This document shows, piece after piece, positions 44,182 through 51,367 of a DNA stretch of 53,083 bases. The translations under genes and the position numbers were made by a program. The stretch spans positions 1 to 53,083 of the forward strand of contig JACZKK010000056.1 of NCBI GenBank assembly GCA_014860115.1, given 5' to 3'. Under the pieces are notes generated by a model. That model had not been told where the DNA came from. It worked only from the letters and a program-made list of their open reading frames with translations, and ran no database searches. The DNA is from Ignavibacteriaceae bacterium. Lineage in GTDB: Bacteria > Bacteroidota > Ignavibacteria > Ignavibacteriales > Ignavibacteriaceae. How positions within the stretch are numbered: position 1 is the first letter of the stretch; each line of letters starts with the position of its first letter.

Positions 44182-45602
44182 ACAAGGGAGATGTAATTCA
44201 AATAAAAGTTGACAGATACGCCTTTGAAGGAAAAGGTATTGGTAAAGTGGATCTAGACAATCCCTCCGGAAATTCTGAACCGGATTCGTTTATTGTTTTT
44301 GTAAATGGAGCATATCCAGGCGATGTAGTATCAGCAAAAATTAAGAAGCTGAAAAAATCTTATGCGGAAGCTTTTGTTGAAGAAGTTATCACTCCTTCTC
44401 CGCAAAGAGTTCAGCCGCGCTGCAAATATTTTGGCACCTGCGGCGGATGCAAGCAGCAGGATCTTGATTACAAACAGCAAACTGCTCATAAGCAGGAACA
44501 GGTTGAAGATATGTTCAAGCACGATGGCGGATTTACAGGGTTTGAAATTGAAAACATTTTGCCTTCCGAAAATACATTCTACTACAGAAATAAAATGGAG
44601 TTTTCATTTTCTGATTTACAGTGGCTGCGAGATGTTGATGACCCATCAGTTTCAAAAACGGGATTTTTCCTCGGACTTCACGTGCCGAATAATTTTGAAA
44701 AAATACTTGATATTGAAGAATGTTTCCTCCAATCTGAATTAAGTGCACACATTCTGAATTTTACAAGAGAATTTTTTAAGAAGAGACACGCTACTATTTA
44801 CAGCACCAAAACACATTCCGGCTACTTGCGCAATATGATAATCCGTCAGGCGCAAAAGACTAAAGATGTAATGGTAAACCTCGTTACTCTTGAAGAGAAT
44901 GAACTGTTGATGAAAGAATTTGCCGCAGCAGCAACTGGTAAATTTTCTGAAATAACAACAGTTGTAAATAACATTAGTAAGAAGAAAGCATCTATCGCTG
45001 TTGGTGATTATGAAATTGTTTATCACGGCAGCGGGTATATTTATGACCGAATCGGAAATTACAAATTCAGGATAAGTGCAAATTCTTTTTTCCAGACGAA
45101 TACTATCCAAGCAGAAAAATTATACAGCACAGCTTTAGAGTTTGCTGAATTGAAAGGTGATGAAATTATTTACGATCTTTATTCAGGTGCAGGAACAATT
45201 GCAATCTATGTCTCAGAATTTGCAAAGGAAGTTTATGGATTCGAATCTGTTGAGTCATCTATTTACGATGCAAAAGAAAATCTTGAAATAAATAAAATTG
45301 AAAATGTAACCTTCGTGCAGGCAGATCTTTACAAATCATTTTTAGCTTTCACCAATGTGCTTCCGAAGCCTGATGTCGTTATTCTCGATCCGCCGCGTGG
45401 TGGAATGCACAGCACGACTGTAAAAGATGTGTTAGAATTAAGTCCGAAAAAAATTGTTTATGTGAGCTGCAATCCTTCAACACAGGTGAGAGATATTAAA
45501 ATGTTTGTTGATGGTGGTTACAAGTTAGTTAAGATAAGACCGGTTGATATGTTTCCGCATACTTATCATATAGAAAATGTTGCATTGTTAGTTAGAACGT
45601 GA
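44178..45602 (+). CDS. rlmD: 23S rRNA (uracil-5-)-methyltransferase RlmD-like
   Basis: Methylates uracil C5 in RNA (U1939 of 23S rRNA for RlmD). 474 residues: TRAM domain (about 1-70), 4Fe-4S cysteines C82, C88, C91 (CKYFGTCGGCKQQ) with a later cysteine near 174, SAM-binding YDLYSGAGTIAIYVSE, ILDPPRGGMHS and the catalytic C431 in YVSCNPSTQ with E466 in HIENVALL. TrmA/RlmC are less likely because the cysteine cluster is present. The start is a TTG at 44178 overlapping the upstream stop (TTGA). Confidence 0.93.
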   Translation: MNKGDVIQIKVDRYAFEGKGIGKVDLDNPSGNSEPDSFIVFVNGAYPGDVVSAKIKKLKKSYAEAFVEEVITPSPQRVQPRCKYFGTCGGCKQQDLDYKQQTAHKQEQVEDMFKHDGGFTGFEIENILPSENTFYYRNKMEFSFSDLQWLRDVDDPSVSKTGFFLGLHVPNNFEKILDIEECFLQSELSAHILNFTREFFKKRHATIYSTKTHSGYLRNMIIRQAQKTKDVMVNLVTLEENELLMKEFAAAATGKFSEITTVVNNISKKKASIAVGDYEIVYHGSGYIYDRIGNYKFRISANSFFQTNTIQAEKLYSTALEFAELKGDEIIYDLYSGAGTIAIYVSEFAKEVYGFESVESSIYDAKENLEINKIENVTFVQADLYKSFLAFTNVLPKPDVVILDPPRGGMHSTTVKDVLELSPKKIVYVSCNPSTQVRDIKMFVDGGYKLVKIRPVDMFPHTYHIENVALLVRT

Positions 45603-45657
45603 ATTAGAAAATAATTGCTTTTTTCTAACTCAAATATTTCTTGAATATAATCCAAGG

Positions 45658-45680
45658 CAGTCACGGTCGCACCGTGACTG
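45658..45680. repeat. Perfect 10-bp palindrome with 3-base loop
   Basis: cagtcacggt, cgc, accgtgactg. It lies 55 bases after the rlmD stop and is followed 7 bases later by a related hairpin. Confidence 0.85.
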
Positions 45681-45687
45681 ATAATTA

Positions 45688-45711
45688 CTGTCACGGAATC
45701 GTCCGTGACAG
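45688..45711. repeat. Perfect 10-bp palindrome with 4-base loop
   Basis: ctgtcacgga, atcg, tccgtgacag. Its TCACGG core is shared with the preceding palindrome, so these are two related units in tandem between convergent genes. Confidence 0.85.
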
Positions 45712-45720
45712 CCGAGAAAT

Positions 45721-46539
45721 TCATTGATAAATCATTTCTTTCTTAAGAACCTCAACCGGCTCATTCAAAGAATTGTAAGTTGAGTATTCAAGTCGGACAT
45801 TATTAGTGTCATACACACTTACCCAACGCCAAACCAATTTGTTATTTTTATCCAAATACAAATGCTCTATTTCATTCCCACTCTGATCGTACGCATATTT
45901 TTGAAAATTATCGCCCCAGTCTTCAAAGATGATATGACCCAATGAATCGAAAATTGTTTTCTTATCTATGAATGGTTTGCCATCAGCAGATTCTTTTACT
46001 CCGATACAATAACCTTTATCATTATAAGTTTTCAAAAGAATAACTTCCGAAGTGTACCATTCATCAGATTGACCGAGATACCATTTTGAAGTCCATATTT
46101 CTTTAATTCTGTTTCCTTTGTCATCATAAAAAATTTTTCCGTGATTAATTCCGCCATTAATGTGTTCTCTGTTCCGCTCTAAAAGTTTTCCATCGACTGA
46201 GTATTTAAATTCAGTTGTTGATTCTACATTGCCATCAGGTTTGAAATCAACAGATTTTATTTTATTACCTGCTGAATCACAGTGTAAAAGTGTTCTGAGA
46301 TAAAGTGAACCATTGCCATCATAGTTTTCAATTACTGAATCTCTTCCTAGAATATCATAGATGATTCTTTCATACAATGTTCCCGTTGAGTCAATTTTGT
46401 CATCAACGAATTTATATTTTGTTGTTCGTGATTCAACTAAGATTTTGGAGGAGGTTTGATTTTTTTCTGTGGTGCAAGAAATTATGCAAACAAAAATTAA
46501 GAAGAACAGCGTTGCAGTATTTATTATTGATTTAATCAA
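45721..46539 (-). CDS. Lipoprotein with YD-repeat-like strands
   Basis: 272 residues, start TTG at 46539 (MIKSIINTATLF as read); no ATG is available in frame before the signal. Lipoprotein signal ending FVCIISC, then repeated short hairpin strands of the type YD..G..(I/V)...(Y/W) (YDILGRDSVIENYDGNGS, FYDDKGNRIKEIW, FDSLGHIIFEDW, YDQSGNEIEHLY). This is a MORN/YD-like beta repeat, as in RHS-type shells, but too short for a toxin shell. Role unknown. It is the last of three minus-strand genes with small spacings. Confidence 0.72.
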   Translation of the reverse strand: MIKSIINTATLFFLIFVCIISCTTEKNQTSSKILVESRTTKYKFVDDKIDSTGTLYERIIYDILGRDSVIENYDGNGSLYLRTLLHCDSAGNKIKSVDFKPDGNVESTTEFKYSVDGKLLERNREHINGGINHGKIFYDDKGNRIKEIWTSKWYLGQSDEWYTSEVILLKTYNDKGYCIGVKESADGKPFIDKKTIFDSLGHIIFEDWGDNFQKYAYDQSGNEIEHLYLDKNNKLVWRWVSVYDTNNVRLEYSTYNSLNEPVEVLKKEMIYQ

Positions 46540-46545
46540 TTTGAA

Positions 46546-47067
46546 CTAGAAAAGTACTCCAATTGAAATTACCGGTGGCATAAACATCTGAAATCCGGGG
46601 ATACATTCCGATATAGAAACCGAGATGGCAGTGTCTTCAAATTCCCAGATCAGGTATTCAACTCCGAGAAATCCAACTAAAGACGGATAAATTATTGTAG
46701 CTATTCCTGCGCCGCCTTTAATTAATAAAGCATGATCGGCAAATTTTATTGGATGACTGAGATAACCATTGAGTGTTAAATATCCGCCACCGTCAATAGC
46801 TAGATTTATTTGAAAGGACCAGCCAAGCTTGAAAATTTTTGAGATATCACTTTCAGTATAAAGAGTTGCTGATATTCCACCACTTTCAAAATATTCATCC
46901 CAAATTGGAAAATAACCGAGAGAAAATCCCCAAAAAGTTTCATTATAGGAATATCTGACTTTAAATGAATCTTCAACTTCGGAATTCTCAGTCAAAATTG
47001 AATCAATCGATGAAGCTTGCATTAATACTGAACTCAACAAAATGAAGATGAGCAGATATATTTTCAT
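46546..47067 (-). CDS. Small secreted/outer-membrane protein, function unknown
   Basis: 173 residues from the ATG at 47067; a TTG two codons upstream opens the frame. Signal peptide MKIYLLIFILLSSVLMQAS. The body has alternating aromatic strands (GFSLGYFPIWDEYF, ISATLYTE, LTLNGYLSHPIKF, ATIIYPSLVGFLGVEYLI) and ends in a beta-like PPVISIGVLF, compatible with a small outer-membrane barrel. I do not recognise the family. It may be transcribed with the protein at 47089-47610, 21 bases upstream. Confidence 0.7.
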   Translation of the reverse strand: MKIYLLIFILLSSVLMQASSIDSILTENSEVEDSFKVRYSYNETFWGFSLGYFPIWDEYFESGGISATLYTESDISKIFKLGWSFQINLAIDGGGYLTLNGYLSHPIKFADHALLIKGGAGIATIIYPSLVGFLGVEYLIWEFEDTAISVSISECIPGFQMFMPPVISIGVLF

Positions 47068-47088
47068 ATACAATTCTATATCAGAAAA

Positions 47089-47610
47089 TTATATTCTAAA
47101 GTTTACGCCCACGTTACCCGATATAAGATTATGAATCTCCGAAGCTATTCCCAACATATATCCGACATCAATAAACAGAAAAGTATTACTGCTTAATACA
47201 AATTCAAGTCCGACACTTCCACCCAGTTCCGGGAAAAGTGAATAAGTATAACCGTCAGCTATTGGTATAAAGAAACCTGCTTCTAACTGTAAATAAGCAT
47301 TAAAGCTGCTGTCCCGCGAAGGAAATACACGTTTCATCTCAAGAGTTAATCCCAGCAAAGATGTCCAATTTTCAGGAGAATCTTCATTTGAAATGTAAGG
47401 AAGGTATGCAATTGACCCGCTTAATATCGTATGGTGAGAAATAAAAAATCCTAAACCAGTTGAAACTCCAACAAGATAATTACCATCCCAATCATCTGAA
47501 ATTGGAAATAATAATTTGCTTCCTACTGACAATTCTAATTTTTTTTCCTCTTGGGCAGCTAGTTTTATCGCTGACAACAGGATTAAAAGTAAAATTATTT
47601 TCTTCATCAT
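47089..47610 (-). CDS. Small outer-membrane-type beta-barrel protein
   Basis: 173 residues (ATG at 47610; an ATG one codon later is equivalent). Signal peptide MMKKIILLLILLSAIKLAAQ. Strand-like segments: LVGVSTGLGFFISHHTIL, SSFNAYLQLEAGFFIPI, GGSVGLEFVLSSNTFLFI, VGYMLGI and the final GNVGVNFRI. The pattern fits an eight-stranded outer-membrane barrel. Function unknown. It is the first of the three-gene minus-strand group reaching to 45721. Confidence 0.72.
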   Translation of the reverse strand: MMKKIILLLILLSAIKLAAQEEKKLELSVGSKLLFPISDDWDGNYLVGVSTGLGFFISHHTILSGSIAYLPYISNEDSPENWTSLLGLTLEMKRVFPSRDSSFNAYLQLEAGFFIPIADGYTYSLFPELGGSVGLEFVLSSNTFLFIDVGYMLGIASEIHNLISGNVGVNFRI

Positions 47611-47659
47611 CTATTTCAGACTAATTCGAAATTTTCTTATCTGAATTCCAAGAAATGTA

Positions 47660-48334
47660 TTAATTATTCTTTAATACTAACACAAACTCCCCCTTCAAAC
47701 TTTCCTTCTCAACGTGACTTAAAATATTAGCGGCATTTCCCCGATAAAATTTTTCTCTTTCTTTTGTAAGCTCAAATGCAAGAACACAGGGAATGTTAGC
47801 TCCGAGAATTTTAACAATATCTTCCATCAAAGTTTTGAGTCTGTATGGAGTATCCATCAAAATGATTGTTTCTTTTCGTTTCTTTAAATCAAGCAGCTGT
47901 TTCCTGCGGATATCCTTCTTTGGCGAAAGCCATCCATAATAATAAAATTTTTCAAAATCCATCCCACTGCCGACCATAGCAGTTAGTAAAGAACTTACAC
48001 CCGGTACAGGAACAACATCAATTTTATTTTGTATTGCAAGATCAACAAGAAGATGTCCGGGATCAGAAAACAACGGAGTGCCACAATCAGAAATTAATGC
48101 TGCAGATTTTCCTTCGAGTAACATCTGACATATTTCATCTGAGACTTCGTTCTCGTTATGCTCATTAAGTTCAATTAAATGTTTTTCAATTTTATATTTT
48201 GAGAGGAGTCTTCTTGCTTCTTTAAATTCTTCACAGATAATAAAATCAACTTCTTTAAGCACTCTGAGCGCACGGAGTGTTATGTCCTCATAATTTCCAA
48301 TCGGAGTTGAGACAATAAAAAGTGTATTTTTCAT
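47660..48334 (-). CDS. RsmI-like tetrapyrrole-methylase-fold methyltransferase
   Basis: 224 residues of the RsmI family (16S rRNA C1402 2'-O-methylation): TLFIVSTPIGNYEDITLRAL (4-23), ALISDCGTPLFSDPG (about 88-102), VPVPGVSSLLTAMVGSG and FELTKEREKFYRG. It differs from typical RsmI: the usual AEDTR is CEEFKEARR here, the SD-A-GTPGISDPG loop reads SDCGTPLFSDPG, and the protein ends right after the fold without the usual C-terminal domain of about 50 residues. It may be a divergent RsmI or a paralogue with another substrate. Confidence 0.85.
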   Translation of the reverse strand: MKNTLFIVSTPIGNYEDITLRALRVLKEVDFIICEEFKEARRLLSKYKIEKHLIELNEHNENEVSDEICQMLLEGKSAALISDCGTPLFSDPGHLLVDLAIQNKIDVVPVPGVSSLLTAMVGSGMDFEKFYYYGWLSPKKDIRRKQLLDLKKRKETIILMDTPYRLKTLMEDIVKILGANIPCVLAFELTKEREKFYRGNAANILSHVEKESLKGEFVLVLKNN

Positions 48335-48518
48335 AGAATAAAATTAGGCAAATCCAATCAAAATGAGGTTACTTTTTCGAAGGTTAATTCTGACAACTTT
48401 ATTAAGTTTGTTATATGCTTCATGCAGAATTTTCATAAATCACATCAAATGAACTTTGTGAATAGTTTGAAATACCAATTAACCTCTATCATTAAACTTT
48501 TCTTAATAAGAGATTCAA

Positions 48519-51356
48519 ATGAAAACCATTAATACAATTGTACTGATCCTATTAGCAGTTTTTACACTAACAGCACAGGAAGATCCCCAAACATTTTTAT
48601 CCATAAGTAACACAGGTGTTCAGGAATTTTATGAACTTTATCCTGAATATGACGGAAGAGGGACAATAATAATTATCCTCGATACCGGCGTTGATATTGG
48701 TGTGGATGGACTCACAAAAACTTCAACCGGTGATGTAAAGTTTATAGACGTTCAGGATTTTACTCACCAGGGAGATGTTCAGCTATTTGAAGCCGACATT
48801 GATAAGGAAGAGGGCAAAACTATTTTTAAAGACGATGAAGAAAAATATTCTATAATTGCATCCTCATCACTTCAACATTCTCCAAAAGACAATAAATACT
48901 TTATTGGCAGTTTCGATGAAGCACGATTCTTGAACTCAAGCCCCGGTGCCGGTGATCTCAACGGTGACGGTGATATGGAAGATAATTATGTTTTGATTGT
49001 ATTTGAAACTACCGAAGGAACAGAATCTTACTGGATAGTTTATCTTGATTTAAATGGCAACGGCGATATTTCAGATGACAAGCCATTAAGAAATTACAAA
49101 GAGAAGCAGGATGCTTTTGCATTTGAATATCCGGGAAATCTACCACCACTCACAATGGGCTTAAATGTTCTTCCCGAGGAAAAGTTAGTGTCATTCCATT
49201 TTGATGATGGCTCTCACGGAACGCATGTTGCGGGAATTGCCGGAGGAAATAAAATTGGTGGAATTGATTTTAACGGAATAGCTTCCGGTGCACAGATGAT
49301 GAGTATGAAACTTGGAAACAATTTATTCTCAGGCGGCGCAACAGTTACTGAAAGTATGAAGAAAGCATATCTGTATGCGGATAAAATTTCCAAAGAGACA
49401 AATACACCTTGCATAATTAATATGAGTTTTGGAATCGGTGCCGAGCTTGAAGGTCTCGCCGATATGGAATTATTTATTGAAAATCTTGCTAAAGAAAATC
49501 CATACCTTTATATCAGTCTCAGCTCAGGAAATGAAGGACCCGGAATTTCGTCCACAGGTTTACCATCATCAAATTCTGGTGCATTTTGTTCAGGAGCAAT
49601 TTTACCTCAGGATGTAGCCAGAGATCTTTACAGTGCAACAATAAACAGAGATGTGGTTTTCAATTTCTCTTCACGCGGCGGAGAAGTAAGAAAGCCCGAT
49701 GTTGTTTCTCCCGGGGCAAGTACTTCAACAGTACCTAACTGGACTAAATGGGACAGATTTTGGGGAACAAGTATGGCTGCCCCGTACTCAGCGGGAGTTA
49801 TGTCTTTGCTTTTAAGTGCAGCAGTTAAAGAATATCCGGGAGTAAAAATTCCATCTCACCTGCTTTATAAAGCAATCCGGGAAAGTGCAACAAAGCTGGA
49901 AGGATACAATCATCTTGATCAGGGACACGGTTATATAAATGCCGTCAATGCTTACAAGTTACTTAAAAAATATATTGATGAGGGCGAGATAAATAAGTTT
50001 GAGACATATTCAGTTTCATCCACATCACCAAATTCTCCAAACGAAAGAGCACCAAGCCTTTACCTGAGAAATGGTTCATTCCTGAGAGATGAAGACACGT
50101 TCACATTTAACATCAGAAGAAATAACTTTCAAAAGAATGATAAGTTTTACAGGGCATTTAATATTGTAAGTGACAGCGACCTGCCTACCGGTCAGGCAGG
50201 ATGGCTGATTCCTATTCAGAAAAAAACTTACTTAAGAAATGACCAGGCAACATTTGTGAACGTTAAGTTTGATAAAACGAAGATGCAGGAACCGGGGCTT
50301 TATACAGCAAGATTAACAGCTTTCCGTGATGACATTTCGAAGAATCCTGAATTCGACATGCTTGCAACTGTAGTAATTCCATATCATTTTTCTGTTGAGA
50401 ATAATTACAGCAAAAGCTGGAAATCAGTGAAAGTTGAACAAGGATTGATCAATCGTTATTTCATTGAGCTGCCTGCCGGACAAACAGGAATGAATGTAAA
50501 GCTGGCTGCTTCAAATAATGAATATGCTCGTGTAAGATATTATTTGTTTGATCCCAATGGTATTAAACTGGAGACTTCTCCGGCGGTTCATACGCTTGAT
50601 AACAAAAATGAAATTGAAGCAAGCTACTTTAATCTTGAACCAGGAGTATATGAAATTATTGTAGACGGAATTTTTCTTGCAAAGGATATTTCTACTTATG
50701 ATCTTACAGTTCAGTTTTATGGAGTTAACCGACTTGACAACAAAATTATTGATGTCGACAATAACCAAATTGAAGTTGTTAATCTTTTCAATCATCCAGC
50801 CTCTTATAATCTAAAAGGACAATTCCTTGGTTATGAAATCAACCACGAGGTCACAATAAGCGGCAGCGAAAAGTTCACGATGCCATTTGTGCTGAGAAAA
50901 GGCGAAGCCTCAAAAGAATTTAAGCTTGAGATGAGTAAAGCGGATTTTAGCAAGCTCACCGATCTTGCATTACTAGTTTACGACACAGAAGGAGTTGTTG
51001 TAAATAGTGACGCATTAAGCTTCAGAAACGGAAGCATAAATATTAAAAACAATTCAGATGCTGAGTCAACTGATTACGTTTTTGAAATAGTGCCCGGGTT
51101 TGCACACGAAACAAGTTCTGCGGATATTGACATAACTGAAGTCACGACTTTTAAATCTGAATACAGTTTTGATGTTGTAAGCGAGAAGAAGTCGAGTATT
51201 AACTTGTATCCTTCGCTGCCAAAACAGATACAAATATTTTTTGATGTGCCGAATGAATTCTTCCCTGAGAATTCACAGGCGGTTGGAAAGATTTCTTTCG
51301 AATCTTCATCAACCAAAAAAACAGAATATGAACTACCAATTAAATTCAAATTCTAA
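48519..51356 (+). CDS. S8 subtilase resembling tripeptidyl peptidase II
   Basis: 945 residues with a signal peptide (MKTINTIVLILLAVFTLTAQ). Catalytic triad: D55 in ILDTGVDIG, H233 in DGSHGTHVAG and S418 in GTSMAAP. The wide D-to-H gap (about 178 residues) and the stretch STGDVKFIDVQDFTHQGDV match the tripeptidyl-peptidase II branch of S8 rather than classic subtilisin. The C-terminal half (about 490-945) is beta-rich, with no T9SS sorting motif visible. Two short dispersed palindromes lie in frame in that half (50180-50200, 50469-50488). Likely periplasmic or outer-membrane-associated. The OPT peptide-transporter gene follows 11 bases later. Confidence 0.9.
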   Translation: MKTINTIVLILLAVFTLTAQEDPQTFLSISNTGVQEFYELYPEYDGRGTIIIILDTGVDIGVDGLTKTSTGDVKFIDVQDFTHQGDVQLFEADIDKEEGKTIFKDDEEKYSIIASSSLQHSPKDNKYFIGSFDEARFLNSSPGAGDLNGDGDMEDNYVLIVFETTEGTESYWIVYLDLNGNGDISDDKPLRNYKEKQDAFAFEYPGNLPPLTMGLNVLPEEKLVSFHFDDGSHGTHVAGIAGGNKIGGIDFNGIASGAQMMSMKLGNNLFSGGATVTESMKKAYLYADKISKETNTPCIINMSFGIGAELEGLADMELFIENLAKENPYLYISLSSGNEGPGISSTGLPSSNSGAFCSGAILPQDVARDLYSATINRDVVFNFSSRGGEVRKPDVVSPGASTSTVPNWTKWDRFWGTSMAAPYSAGVMSLLLSAAVKEYPGVKIPSHLLYKAIRESATKLEGYNHLDQGHGYINAVNAYKLLKKYIDEGEINKFETYSVSSTSPNSPNERAPSLYLRNGSFLRDEDTFTFNIRRNNFQKNDKFYRAFNIVSDSDLPTGQAGWLIPIQKKTYLRNDQATFVNVKFDKTKMQEPGLYTARLTAFRDDISKNPEFDMLATVVIPYHFSVENNYSKSWKSVKVEQGLINRYFIELPAGQTGMNVKLAASNNEYARVRYYLFDPNGIKLETSPAVHTLDNKNEIEASYFNLEPGVYEIIVDGIFLAKDISTYDLTVQFYGVNRLDNKIIDVDNNQIEVVNLFNHPASYNLKGQFLGYEINHEVTISGSEKFTMPFVLRKGEASKEFKLEMSKADFSKLTDLALLVYDTEGVVVNSDALSFRNGSINIKNNSDAESTDYVFEIVPGFAHETSSADIDITEVTTFKSEYSFDVVSEKKSSINLYPSLPKQIQIFFDVPNEFFPENSQAVGKISFESSSTKKTEYELPIKFKF
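50180..50200 (+). repeat. Palindromic mini-element in frame in the S8 protease gene
   Basis: cctgcct (50180-50186), loop accggtc, aggcagg (50194-50200), read as LPTGQAG within SDSDLPTGQAGWLIP. The palindrome type resembles acctgtc-ggta-gacaggt at 32243-32260. It sits in a beta-rich C-terminal region, so a short extra loop would be tolerated. Confidence 0.75.
50469..50488 (+). repeat. Degenerate second copy of the mini-element in the same gene
   Basis: ctgcctgccggacaaacagg, read as LPAGQTG. It resembles the copy at 50180-50200 but the arms no longer pair well. It may be an older insertion, or chance. Confidence 0.45.
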
Positions 51357-51367
51357 AAGGAACCACT

